Positions 9,779 to 18,121 of a stretch of 64,000 bases of DNA are shown here, one piece after another. Each line of letters begins with the position of its first letter. Position 1 is the first letter of the stretch. A model generated the notes under the pieces. The model was not told where the DNA came from, made no database searches, and was given only the letters and a program-made list of their open reading frames with translations. A program made the position numbers and the translations under genes. The stretch is from Blautia luti (GTDB taxonomy: Bacteria; Bacillota; Clostridia; Lachnospirales; Lachnospiraceae): contig NZ_AP028156.1 in the NCBI RefSeq assembly GCF_033096465.1, positions 943,501 through 1,007,500 on the forward strand. Reading direction: 5' to 3'.

Positions 9779-9804
9779 AATCCTGCATTGCAGGATCCTT
9801 TTTA
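9779..9804 (+). terminator. Intrinsic terminator, overlaps the next promoter
   Basis: Stem aatcctgc / gcaggat around loop att, followed by TTTTTATT. Its right arm contains the -35 box of the following promoter. Confidence 0.7.
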
Positions 9805-9816
9805 TTGTGCTATACT
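9788..9816 (+). promoter_or_regulatory. Promoter of the ROK kinase operon
   Basis: TTGCAG (9788-9793), a 17-base spacer, and TATACT (9811-9816). The -10 is preceded by TGC, an extended -10 arrangement. Confidence 0.75.
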
Positions 9817-9865
9817 AAACCAGAATGTCTGCAAAGGCAGACAGAAGTTTACATATGTTGACGAG

Positions 9866-9894
9866 AAAGGAGATTCTGCATATCAGATGCAGAA
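9866..9894 (+). promoter_or_regulatory. Distant Shine-Dalgarno followed by a perfect hairpin
   Basis: The only good ribosome binding site, AAAGGAG (9866-9872), ends 34 bases before the start codon. Between them is an 8-bp perfect stem (ttctgcat 9874-9881, atgcagaa 9887-9894). If folded, it would bring the site to about 12 bases from the ATG. Confidence 0.5.
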
Positions 9895-9906
9895 GAATTA
9901 TGGGTT

Positions 9907-10803
9907 ATGAAATACGCAGTAGCAATTGACATCGGGGGAACCAATACAAGAGTAGCATTAGTAAACGAAAACCTGGAAATTACAGATAGACAGCAGTTTT
10001 CAACAAACCCGGAGAATCCCGGAGAAACACTGGGGAAAATTGCAGATGTGATCAGAAATTATGGGGATAAAGTTGTAGGAGTAGGAATGTCCTGCCCCGG
10101 ACCGCTGGATCTGATAAACGGACAGATCCTGACTCCTCCGAATTTAAGAGGAGACTGGCAGCATTTACATGTGGCACAGGAACTCAGTGATAGAATCGGA
10201 CTTCCGGTATATCTGAACAACGATGGAAATCTGGCTGCACTGGCAGAAGCTGTTATCGGAGAGGGAAAAGATTACAGATTCGTACAGTTCCTGACAGTTT
10301 CCACGGGAATCGGAGCCGGATTTGTGATTGATAAAAATATCTACCAGGGTGCTCATGGATGGGCGAATGAGGTAGAGAACACGATTATGAAGCAGGGTGG
10401 TCCATGCCACGGATCAATCCTTCCGGGAGGTATCGAAGGGATCAGCAGTGGAACTGCTATTACAACCAGAGCTAGAAAAGCCGGACTTGATGTAAAGCAT
10501 GCAGGTGAGGTAAATGACCTTGCGAAAGTGGGAAATGAAACTGCACAGGAGATCATGACAGATGCGAAAGTCCATCTGGCGAATTTCATTGCAGCCATTT
10601 ATAATCTGACAGACCCGGATATTGTGATCCTGGGCGGTTCAGTGGCAATCAAGGTGGAAGGCTTTGTACAGGAAGTAGAGGAACTGGTAAAGAGCAAGGT
10701 TTATGAAGCACAGAGGGAATTTATCAAAGTAAGAAAATCTACTTTAAGCGAAGATTCCGGACTTCTTGGTGCTGCATATCTTGCGTTTTCTAAGGAAAAA
10801 TAA
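9907..10803 (+). CDS. ROK-family sugar kinase (glucokinase-like)
   Basis: 298 aa. It probably phosphorylates glucose or a related hexose with ATP. The phosphate-binding motif AIDIGGTNTRVALV opens the protein; the catalytic Asp lies in LNNDGNLAALAE near 95; the adenosine-binding region IVILGGSVAI is near 240. The ROK zinc site, normally GH plus CxCGxxGCxE, is absent: the region reads NEVENTIMKQGGPCHG with one cysteine, as in some zinc-free ROK members. The earlier ATG at 9900 is out of frame, so translation starts at 9907. The PIG-L gene follows after 21 bases. Substrate specificity is not certain. Confidence 0.88.
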   Translation: MKYAVAIDIGGTNTRVALVNENLEITDRQQFSTNPENPGETLGKIADVIRNYGDKVVGVGMSCPGPLDLINGQILTPPNLRGDWQHLHVAQELSDRIGLPVYLNNDGNLAALAEAVIGEGKDYRFVQFLTVSTGIGAGFVIDKNIYQGAHGWANEVENTIMKQGGPCHGSILPGGIEGISSGTAITTRARKAGLDVKHAGEVNDLAKVGNETAQEIMTDAKVHLANFIAAIYNLTDPDIVILGGSVAIKVEGFVQEVEELVKSKVYEAQREFIKVRKSTLSEDSGLLGAAYLAFSKEK

Positions 10804-10824
10804 AAGGACAGTGACTTTCCTATT

Positions 10825-11565
10825 ATGATAAAACAACTGAAAAAGAATCAAAGAAAAATATGGAGATATTTTCTGCTTCTGATATTTCTGGCAGGTGCAT
10901 GCCGGGCTGCTTATGTTACAGGAATCAGATCTTCCCATGTAACTGTGAAGGAACTGGACAGTCTTCAGCTTGAAGACTGTACCAAACTGATGATCGTAGC
11001 TCACCCGGATGATGAAACGATCTGGGGAGGTGCCCACCTGACTGATAAGGGGTATTTCGTGGTCTGCCTGACAGATGGATATAATAAGACCAGGAGAAAT
11101 GAATTTCAGAATACCATAAAGGAGTCTGGAAACAAGGGACTGATCTTGCGTTATCCTGATAAGGTTCATGGAGAACGTTCCAACTGGGCCGGAGATAAAA
11201 AGGATATCATCAAAGATCTGGATACGATCCTTACTTATAAACACTGGAATATGGTAGTGACCCATAATCCGGAAGGAGAGTACGGACATATTCATCATGA
11301 GATGACCAGTCAGCTGGTGACGCAAGAATATTACCGGAATTACCAGAAGAATGATCTGTATTATTTTGGACAGTACTATAAAAAGAAAGTGCTCCCGGAG
11401 GTGGAATCTTCACTGAGAAAGGTATCGTCAGAGAATGAGGCGGTCAAAAGATCCCTGTTGGAGAATTATAAGTCCCAGCAAAAAGTGGTAGATATGTTTG
11501 CCCATATGATTCCATATGAGGAATGGATACAGTCAGGAGCGAACAGAGAACTAAGAGACGAATAA
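10825..11565 (+). CDS. PIG-L family deacetylase, membrane-anchored
   Basis: 246 aa. The N-terminus has a positively charged stretch and one membrane segment (WRYFLLLIFLAGACRAAYV, residues 13-31), then the LmbE/PIG-L zinc-hydrolase fold. The signature AHPDDE (residues 55-60) and a downstream GEYGHIHH (near 152) supply the expected zinc ligands and catalytic Asp. These enzymes remove acetyl groups from N-acetylglucosamine-type sugars. The membrane anchor points to an outer-surface or cell-wall substrate, which is inference. It is co-transcribed with the ROK kinase (21-base gap) and followed after 14 bases by tcdA. Confidence 0.85.
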   Translation: MIKQLKKNQRKIWRYFLLLIFLAGACRAAYVTGIRSSHVTVKELDSLQLEDCTKLMIVAHPDDETIWGGAHLTDKGYFVVCLTDGYNKTRRNEFQNTIKESGNKGLILRYPDKVHGERSNWAGDKKDIIKDLDTILTYKHWNMVVTHNPEGEYGHIHHEMTSQLVTQEYYRNYQKNDLYYFGQYYKKKVLPEVESSLRKVSSENEAVKRSLLENYKSQQKVVDMFAHMIPYEEWIQSGANRELRDE

Positions 11566-11579
11566 CAGGAGAATAGAGA

Positions 11580-12344
11580 ATGCTGAATCAATTTTCAAGA
11601 ACAGAGCTTCTTTTGGGAAAAGAAGCGATGAACAAGCTGGAGAATTCCCGTGTGGCAGTTTTCGGGATCGGAGGGGTTGGAGGATATGTATGTGAAGCAC
11701 TGGCAAGAAGCGGTGTGTATTCTTTTGACCTGATCGATGATGACAAGGTGTGCCTGACGAATCTTAACAGACAGATCATTGCGACCAGAAAGACAGTAGG
11801 CCAGTATAAGACTGAGGTAATGAGAGACAGGATCCTGGAAATTAATCCGAAAGCAGATGTGAGAATCCATAAGTGTTTTTATCTTCCGGAGAATTCGGCT
11901 GATTTTGATTTCAATGAGTATGATTATGTGGTGGATGCAGTGGATACTGTGACTGCGAAGATTGAACTGATCATGCGTGCAAAGGAGTCAGGGACTCCGA
12001 TCATCAGCAGCATGGGTGCGGGGAATAAGCTGGATGCCAGTGCGTTTCGTGTGGCAGATATTTATAAGACAAAGGTGTGCCCGCTGGCGAAGGTTATGCG
12101 CAGGGAGTTGAAGAAGCGTGGCGTTAAGAAGCTGAAGGTTGTTTATTCTGAGGAAAAGCCGATCAGACCGGTTGAGGATATGGCGATCAGCTGTAGGTCG
12201 CATTGTATTTGTCCTCCGGGGGCGAAGCATAAGTGTACGGAGCGCAGGGATATTCCCGGAAGCGTGGCGTTTGTGCCGTCTGTGGTGGGATTGATCATTG
12301 CGGGAGAGGTTGTTAAGGACTTGACTGCGGAGTGCAGGAGATAA
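11580..12344 (+). CDS. tcdA: tRNA threonylcarbamoyladenosine dehydratase
   Basis: 254 aa, ThiF/E1-like fold. It uses ATP to dehydrate t6A37 of tRNA to the cyclic ct6A form. The nucleotide-binding motif FGIGGVGGYVCEALARSG lies near 30. The DDDKVCLTNLNRQI block near 57 and the AxSMGAGNKLD block near 141 match the TcdA (YgdL/CsdL) subgroup rather than MoeB or ThiF. AGGAGAATAGAG precedes the ATG. It is the last gene of the ROK kinase-PIG-L-tcdA unit and is followed by a terminator. A second enzyme of t6A37 modification, TrmO, is also in this window. Confidence 0.93.
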   Translation: MLNQFSRTELLLGKEAMNKLENSRVAVFGIGGVGGYVCEALARSGVYSFDLIDDDKVCLTNLNRQIIATRKTVGQYKTEVMRDRILEINPKADVRIHKCFYLPENSADFDFNEYDYVVDAVDTVTAKIELIMRAKESGTPIISSMGAGNKLDASAFRVADIYKTKVCPLAKVMRRELKKRGVKKLKVVYSEEKPIRPVEDMAISCRSHCICPPGAKHKCTERRDIPGSVAFVPSVVGLIIAGEVVKDLTAECRR

Positions 12345-12358
12345 AAAATGTTTATGTG

Positions 12359-12400
12359 GATGTGTATTGTATCAGAGATGGTATGGTGCACATCTTTTTT
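12359..12400 (+). terminator. Intrinsic terminator after tcdA
   Basis: Stem gatgtg (12359-12364) with cacatc (12389-12394), followed by six T. The stem is short, so confidence is moderate. Confidence 0.6.
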
Positions 12401-12426
12401 ATAGGGGACGCGCAGAAAAATAATTC

Positions 12427-12446
12427 ATTTTGTGTGCACACAAAAT
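12427..12446. promoter_or_regulatory. 20-bp perfect palindrome upstream of the rhodanese/PP-loop gene
   Basis: attttgtgtg followed directly by cacacaaaat: a perfect uninterrupted palindrome 34 bases upstream of a strong -35 box. Such symmetry without a loop suits a dimeric regulator, not an RNA hairpin. TGTG/CACA arms recall Crp/Fnr-type sites, but the spacing differs. Confidence 0.5.
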
Positions 12447-12479
12447 TTTTGCGGGGTGTTGAGGTGGGGTGGGAATGTG

Positions 12480-12508
12480 TTGACTATCATGGGGTTTCAA
12501 AGTATAAT
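12480..12508 (+). promoter_or_regulatory. Sigma-A promoter of the rhodanese/PP-loop gene
   Basis: TTGACT (12480-12485), a 17-base spacer, and TATAAT (12503-12508). It gives a leader of about 77 bases. Confidence 0.8.
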
Positions 12509-12591
12509 GATGGCTGGTGAATTGGGCGGAAATATAGGGTGATTCATCAGATGTAGGCGATTGATTTTTAAGAGATAAAGGCAGGTTATAT

Positions 12592-13776
12592 ATGAATACA
12601 ATTAGTGTGGAAGAGTTGGAGAAGATTGATGCTTCTGAGATTACGATCGTGGATGTGCGGCCGGCGGATCAGTATAGTAGGGGATCTTTTCCTGGGGCGG
12701 TGAATATTCCGCTGGATGAGTTTGATGAGAAGATGGAGGCTGTTGATAAAGATAAAACAGTATATGTTCTCTGCCATACGGGGGACAGGAGCCGGGATTG
12801 TGTGGAGAAGCTGAGTGATGCAGGGTATGAGGCTGTGAATATTGAAGGTGGATATCGTGCCTATCTGAGACTTTCTCTGAGTCGTTTTATGGAGAATGAT
12901 GCTAAGGAGCAGAAGGAACTGAAGACGAAAGAGATTGAGCACAGTATTATCAAGACTTTCAGAAAGACGGTCTGGAGACCGTTTACCAAGGCTTTGAATG
13001 AGTATCAGCTGATCCAGGAGGGGGATAAGATTGCTGTCTGTATTTCAGGTGGTAAGGACTCTATGCTGATGGCGAAGCTGCTTCAGGAGCTGAAGCGTCA
13101 TGGAAAGATTCATTTTGAACTGGTGTTTTTGGTAATGAATCCGGGCTATAATGCGGATAACTGGAAGATTATTCAGGATAATGCAGAGCTTCTGGGAATT
13201 CCTCTTACGGTTTTTGAAAGTGATATTTTTGATACAGTGGCAGAAATTGAGAATAATCCCTGTTATCTTTGTGCGAGAATGAGACGTGGTTATCTGTATT
13301 CTCATGCCAAGGAGCTGGGATGTAATAAGATTGCGCTGGGACATCATTTTGATGATGTGATCGAGACGATCCTTATGGGTATGCTGTACAGTGGTAAGGT
13401 GGAGACTATGATGCCGAAGCTGCACAGTCAGAATTTTGAGGGGATGGAATTAATCCGCCCTATGTATCTGATCAAGGAATCTGCGATCAAGGCATGGAGA
13501 GATACCAATGGACTGCATTTCATTCAGTGTGCATGCCGTTTTACTGAGAACTGTGTAAGCTGTGGAGGCGGACGTGGTTCCAAGCGTGATGAGATGAAAG
13601 AGCTGGTTGCGCAGTTTAGAAATACAAGCAGTGTGATCGAGACGAATATCTTTAACAGTGTGCGGGATATTAATCTTCGTACTGTTATGGGATATCATAA
13701 AGATGGAGAATACTACAATTTCCTGGATGACTACGATCAGCGTGGAAATAAGGGCGCTGATAAGGAAAAAGAATGA
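12592..13776 (+). CDS. Rhodanese domain fused to TtcA-like PP-loop ATPase
   Basis: 394 aa. Residues 1-90 are a rhodanese domain: VVDVRPADQYSRGSFPGAVNIP, then the active-site loop CHTGDRS near 62 with the persulfide-carrying Cys. Residues 130-390 are a TtcA-type PP-loop domain: CISGGKDSMLMAKLL near 148, the pair CYLC near 222, GHHFDDVIETIL near 247, and CAC plus CVSCGGG near 310, enough cysteines for an iron-sulfur cluster. Such proteins activate a substrate with ATP and insert sulfur, classically 2-thiocytidine in tRNA. larB and larC follow after 108 bases, so a role in nickel-pincer cofactor sulfur supply is possible but unproven. Third codon positions are unusually rich in G and T. Confidence 0.88.
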   Translation: MNTISVEELEKIDASEITIVDVRPADQYSRGSFPGAVNIPLDEFDEKMEAVDKDKTVYVLCHTGDRSRDCVEKLSDAGYEAVNIEGGYRAYLRLSLSRFMENDAKEQKELKTKEIEHSIIKTFRKTVWRPFTKALNEYQLIQEGDKIAVCISGGKDSMLMAKLLQELKRHGKIHFELVFLVMNPGYNADNWKIIQDNAELLGIPLTVFESDIFDTVAEIENNPCYLCARMRRGYLYSHAKELGCNKIALGHHFDDVIETILMGMLYSGKVETMMPKLHSQNFEGMELIRPMYLIKESAIKAWRDTNGLHFIQCACRFTENCVSCGGGRGSKRDEMKELVAQFRNTSSVIETNIFNSVRDINLRTVMGYHKDGEYYNFLDDYDQRGNKGADKEKE

Positions 13777-13884
13777 TAACAGCAAAATCTTCATTTGTGG
13801 AAGAGAAATACACTGCTCAGTATTATAGTGGGAACGGTTGTCTGTATGTTTCTGGTGCAGGTGGTGTTCTAAAAGGAGGAATCC

Positions 13885-14646
13885 ATGACCTTACAGGAGA
13901 TTCTTGAAAGTGTAAAAAGTGGTTCTGTATCTGTGGAAGAGGCAGAGAGAATCCTTAAGAAAGAAAGTTATGAAGAAATGGGGTATGCGAAGCTGGATAC
14001 AAGCCGTAAGGCAAGAACCGGTTTCGCAGAAGTAATCTACTGCAGTAATAAGGCAGATGAACATCTTCTGAATATTTTTGAAAGATTATACAGAGAAGAC
14101 GGTGAGGTATTCGGAACCAGAGCTTCCCAACATCAGTATGAACTGGTGAAGGAGAAGTTTCCGGAAGTGGAATATGATCCGATCTCACGCATCTTAAAGG
14201 TTGAAAAGAAAGATAAGAAGCGTATTGGTAAGATTGCGGTGTGTTCAGCAGGAACTGCAGATATTCCGGTTGCTGAGGAAGCTGCACAGACAGCGGAATA
14301 TTTTGGCACAAATGTTGAACGGATTTATGATGTGGGAGTCAGCGGAATGCATCGTTTATTCTCCAGACTGGAGACGATCCAGAGTGCGAACTGTGTAATT
14401 GCAGTTGCGGGAATGGAGGGAGCTCTTGCCAGTGTGATGGGCGGTCTGGTGAGCAGACCGGTGATCGCAGTACCGACATCTGTGGGTTATGGTGCAAGTA
14501 TGCATGGTCTTTCGGCACTTCTTACCATGATCAATTCCTGTGCGAATGGGATTGCTGTGGTGAATATTGATAACGGCTACGGTGCCGGCTATCTGGCAAC
14601 GCAGATCAACCGTCTGGCAGCAGGTACAGATGAGAAAGGAAATTGA
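13885..14646 (+). CDS. larB: Nickel-pincer cofactor biosynthesis protein LarB
   Basis: 253 aa. LarB carboxylates and hydrolyses nicotinate adenine dinucleotide to pyridinium-3,5-biscarboxylate mononucleotide, the first step of the nickel-pincer cofactor. The C-terminal half is PurE-like: VCSAGTADIPVAEEAA near 112, YDVGVSGMHRL near 145, VAGMEGALASVMGGLV near 172, and PTSVGYGASMHGLSALL near 200. The Shine-Dalgarno AAAGGAGG is strong. Its stop is two bases before the start of larC. No larA is in the window, so the user enzyme is not known. Confidence 0.93.
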   Translation: MTLQEILESVKSGSVSVEEAERILKKESYEEMGYAKLDTSRKARTGFAEVIYCSNKADEHLLNIFERLYREDGEVFGTRASQHQYELVKEKFPEVEYDPISRILKVEKKDKKRIGKIAVCSAGTADIPVAEEAAQTAEYFGTNVERIYDVGVSGMHRLFSRLETIQSANCVIAVAGMEGALASVMGGLVSRPVIAVPTSVGYGASMHGLSALLTMINSCANGIAVVNIDNGYGAGYLATQINRLAAGTDEKGN

Positions 14647-14648
14647 TT

Positions 14649-16001
14649 ATGGGAAAAACATTATATCTGGAATGTTATTCAGGGATAAGTGGTGATATGA
14701 CGGTTGCGGCTCTTCTTGATCTGGGAGCTGACCGCTCAGTGCTGGACAGGGTGCTGAAGAGTCTTAAGGTATCAGGATTTGAGACAAAGATCAGCAGAGT
14801 TGTGAAGTCCGGAATAGATGCATGTGATTTTGATGTTGTGCTGGATAAAGATCATGAAAATCATGACCATGATATGGAATATCTGCATGGACATCATCAT
14901 GAAGGCCATGAGAGCAATCACGCCCATGGCACAGGAACAGCGCAAGACCATCACCATCACGAACACCGTGGAATAAAAGAAATTACCTATATTATAGAGC
15001 ATAGTGCAATGACTGAGAATGCAAAGAAGATTGCATTGCGTATATTTGAAATTCTTGCAGAGGCAGAGAGTAAAGCACACAATGTGCCTGTGGATCAGGT
15101 GCATTTTCATGAGGTGGGAGCAGTGGACTCTATTGTGGATATTGTGTCTGTGGCAGTCTGTCTGGATAATCTGGATGTTACAGAGGTGATCGTTCCTGTT
15201 CTCTGCGAGGGACGTGGAACTGTCCGTTGTCAGCATGGCATCCTGCCAATCCCGGTTCCGGCAGTCGCAAATATAGTAAGTGCCAATCATTTATATCTGA
15301 AAATGACAGAGGTAGAAGGTGAACTTGTAACGCCTACAGGTGCGGCGATAGTGGCAGCAGTGAAAACAAAAGATAAACTTCCGGAAACATTTGAAATCCG
15401 GAAGATTGGAATCGGTGCAGGTAAACGCCAGTATGAGTGTCCGGGAATCCTAAGGGCAATGATTATCTCACAGAGCGCAGAAATAGATGAAGAAAAGGCT
15501 CAGACAGAAGAATTCAAAAACCCGGAAATCAGAAATAATCCGAAAGCTGAAAATCAGGAAACCAAAGATACGATTATCAAGATGGAGACAAACATTGATG
15601 ACTGCAGTGGAGAAGTTCTGGGATTTGTCATGGAGCGTCTAATGAAAGCCGGTGCCAGAGATGTGCATTATGTGCCTGTTTTTATGAAAAAGAACAGACC
15701 TGCATGGGTTCTGAATGTGATCTGTAAGGAAGAAGATATGGAAACGCTTCAGAATATTATTTTTGAAGAAACTACTACGATTGGAATTCGTTATAGCAGA
15801 ATGGAACGTACGATTCTTCCCAGAGAAACGAGAACCCTTCCGACTCCATGGGGAGAAGTTCTGGCAAAGGTATGCACTTTGAATGGAAAAGAGCAGATTT
15901 ACCCGGAATATGAGAGCGTTGCACAGTTGAGCAGAGAAAAAGAGATCCCATTTGCAGAAATTTACCGTTATATTGTTTTGGCAAATAAAGATAAAGAATA
16001 A
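14649..16001 (+). CDS. larC: Nickel-pincer cofactor nickel insertase LarC, undivided
   Basis: 450 aa. LarC inserts nickel into the pincer cofactor using CTP. The N-terminal block YLECYSGISGDMTVAALLDLGAD and the later METNIDDCSGEVLGF near 320 are family hallmarks. Residues 69-106 hold 15 histidines, a likely nickel-storage segment. In some lactobacilli LarC needs a frameshift to join two frames; here both parts lie in one frame. A TTG at 14643 opens the frame, but the ATG at 14649 is placed correctly after AAAGGA. It ends at a strong terminator. Confidence 0.93.
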   Translation: MGKTLYLECYSGISGDMTVAALLDLGADRSVLDRVLKSLKVSGFETKISRVVKSGIDACDFDVVLDKDHENHDHDMEYLHGHHHEGHESNHAHGTGTAQDHHHHEHRGIKEITYIIEHSAMTENAKKIALRIFEILAEAESKAHNVPVDQVHFHEVGAVDSIVDIVSVAVCLDNLDVTEVIVPVLCEGRGTVRCQHGILPIPVPAVANIVSANHLYLKMTEVEGELVTPTGAAIVAAVKTKDKLPETFEIRKIGIGAGKRQYECPGILRAMIISQSAEIDEEKAQTEEFKNPEIRNNPKAENQETKDTIIKMETNIDDCSGEVLGFVMERLMKAGARDVHYVPVFMKKNRPAWVLNVICKEEDMETLQNIIFEETTTIGIRYSRMERTILPRETRTLPTPWGEVLAKVCTLNGKEQIYPEYESVAQLSREKEIPFAEIYRYIVLANKDKE

Positions 16002-16013
16002 CAATGTAAAAGA

Positions 16014-16078
16014 AAACAGTCACATACTTGAGTGAATATCTCGACATTCATCAGATGTATGTGACTGTTTCTTTTTAT
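16014..16078. terminator. Bidirectional terminator between larC and the GH31 gene
   Basis: A 14-bp perfect stem (aaacagtcacatac 16014-16027, gtatgtgactgttt 16057-16070) with CTTTTTATTATTTTT on the plus side and TTTTCTTTT on the minus side. It serves both convergent genes. Confidence 0.9.
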
Positions 16079-16168
16079 TATTTTTATGAGGTGACTTCTG
16101 GTTCAGTTCTATCTGCTGCCTGGTACTTTTTGCAATTCAGGCAGGGAAAGTTGTCTGATTCGGTTAAA

Positions 16169-18121
16169 TTACAGAGTACTTACACCGTCATCATCATAAC
16201 GGTCATATTCAGCCCCCTCATATCCGATCATGCGGATAGTAGCCGGATCAATGTCTTTTACTGTCTGTGCAACATCAGCAACCGGAATAGCTTTTCCCTT
16301 GCGGATGAACAATGGAACTTCATTCAGGGCAACTTCTACATAGTGATGTCCTTTTTCGAGGATTTTCTGAGAGATGGTTCCATCCGGCAGAAATTTTACG
16401 AACATCATTTCTTCTGGCAGATATACATAGCGGCCTTTTGCATTCTGTGTATAAACAGGTGCGATCATGATTTCGTTTCCGAGAAGAAGCTGATCTTCTA
16501 CCTGAGTTGCGAATGCATCCTCTGTGTAGTCAAATGCCAGCGGACGGAACATCATGTCATCGTTTAATGCAGCTTTCATGTATTCACTGTACAGATATGG
16601 AACAAGGCGATATCTGACACCGATCACATGACGGAAGTCTTCGATGTTTTCAAACTGGTAAGCTTCCTGTTCTCTGGTTCCCAGAGCGGAGTGGTTTCTC
16701 ATAAGAGGTGTGAATACACCCAGTGCCAGCCAGCGCAGTACCAGGTCACGTGTGGTATCTGCACCGAAACCGCCCAGATCTGCACCTGTGTAAAGGAAAC
16801 CGCACATATTCAGGGATGGAAGCATCTTTAAGTTCAGAAGGATGTGTGACCACCAGGATTTATTGTCTCCCATCCAGATTCCGCCGTATCTGTGCATTCC
16901 CACATAGGAGGAACGGGAGAACATCAGGAAACGTTTGCCAGGTGCGATTTTTTCAAATGCTTCACCTGCTGCACGGGTCATGTTATAGCCAAACAGGTTA
17001 TGTACCTTGTCGTGGCGGATCTTCTGACCGTTTACATTGTGATAGAAGCGTTTGTAATCTTCCGGATTATTTGCAAGTCCTTTTACCTTTGCGCCAAGAA
17101 CGAATCCAGATGTTTCTTCATTGTCCATGAAGTTGTCTTTGATGTATTCTTTTAATTCAGCAACGCCTTCCGGTGTGCAGAACATTGCAGGCTCGTTCAT
17201 GTCATTCCAGAAACCGTCGATTCCTTTGGAAATGAGACGTTCATATTTCTGTCCGAACCATGCTCTGGCATCTGCGTTCAGGACATCCGGGAAATGAGTC
17301 CAGCCCGGCCATACAGCGGAAACGAAATCACTGCCGTCTTCACGTTTGCAGAAGTAGTTCTTCTCAACGCCTTCTTCATAAACATCATAGCCAGCCTCTA
17401 CCTTGACACCTGCATCGATGATCGGGACAAGGTGGATGCCTTTTTCTTTCATTTCATTGACATAGGCTTCAAAGTCAGGGAAGTTTTCCTGATTGACTGT
17501 GAAATCTTTGTAGTCTTCCATGTAATCGATATCCATGTATACCATATCGATTGGAATATTGTTTTCGCGATATCCGTCAGCGGCTTTTCTGAAGTCGTCA
17601 GCAGTTGTATATCCCCAGCGGCTCTGACCGAAACCAAATGCGAATTTAGGCGGGATATAGCTTCTTCCGATGATTTTACGGAACTGTTTTACGATATCGT
17701 AAGGAGTTTCACCATCGATCACATACAGATAAAGGTCTGCATCCTCACAGGTGATCTTTAACTGGGAAGAGAGTGTGTAACCGATATCAAACTTCAGTTT
17801 TCCTGGATAATCAACGAAGAGACCGAAAGTCTGCTTTCCAGAGATTACGAGGAAGTTGTGTGCTCCGTAGAGGGAGATTTTATCTTCTGTATGGTTTGGC
17901 TGGTCGGAGCAGTTGCTTTCATAAACATATCCACGTTTGTTGATTCCGCGGTTTGATTCGCCCAGACCATAGACAACATCGTTGTCATCCATGTCATAAG
18001 TAAAAGAGAAGCCGTTCTCTGTGGAGATAGTTCCGTATGCAGGAGTTCCCTCAGAAGCCGGGATAGAAGTTACGATGGCATCGGTTTCAAATGGGGTTCC
18101 GTAAGTATATTTCTGAATCAT
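16169..18121 (-). CDS. Alpha-glucosidase, glycoside hydrolase family 31
   Basis: 650 aa, cytoplasmic (no signal peptide). It releases glucose from alpha-linked di- and oligosaccharides, possibly isomaltose-type. GH31 blocks are plain: YGLGESNRGINKRG near 50, FGFGQSRWGYTT near 163, VYMDIDYMEDYKDF near 193, and the nucleophile motif GFWNDMNEPAMF near 304. RSSYVGMHRYGGIWMGDN follows near 403. It resembles the gut GH31 enzymes of Ruminococcus/Blautia obeum, as far as I recall. Start is supported by CTAAGGAGG. It is divergent from the AGCS symporter. Confidence 0.93.
   Translation of the reverse strand: MIQKYTYGTPFETDAIVTSIPASEGTPAYGTISTENGFSFTYDMDDNDVVYGLGESNRGINKRGYVYESNCSDQPNHTEDKISLYGAHNFLVISGKQTFGLFVDYPGKLKFDIGYTLSSQLKITCEDADLYLYVIDGETPYDIVKQFRKIIGRSYIPPKFAFGFGQSRWGYTTADDFRKAADGYRENNIPIDMVYMDIDYMEDYKDFTVNQENFPDFEAYVNEMKEKGIHLVPIIDAGVKVEAGYDVYEEGVEKNYFCKREDGSDFVSAVWPGWTHFPDVLNADARAWFGQKYERLISKGIDGFWNDMNEPAMFCTPEGVAELKEYIKDNFMDNEETSGFVLGAKVKGLANNPEDYKRFYHNVNGQKIRHDKVHNLFGYNMTRAAGEAFEKIAPGKRFLMFSRSSYVGMHRYGGIWMGDNKSWWSHILLNLKMLPSLNMCGFLYTGADLGGFGADTTRDLVLRWLALGVFTPLMRNHSALGTREQEAYQFENIEDFRHVIGVRYRLVPYLYSEYMKAALNDDMMFRPLAFDYTEDAFATQVEDQLLLGNEIMIAPVYTQNAKGRYVYLPEEMMFVKFLPDGTISQKILEKGHHYVEVALNEVPLFIRKGKAIPVADVAQTVKDIDPATIRMIGYEGAEYDRYDDDGVSTL

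Noticed and set aside
12592..13776. Calling the PP-loop gene larE
   Set aside because: The SGGKDS loop, CxxC pair and cluster cysteines are of TtcA type; only the neighbourhood suggests a link to the nickel cofactor.
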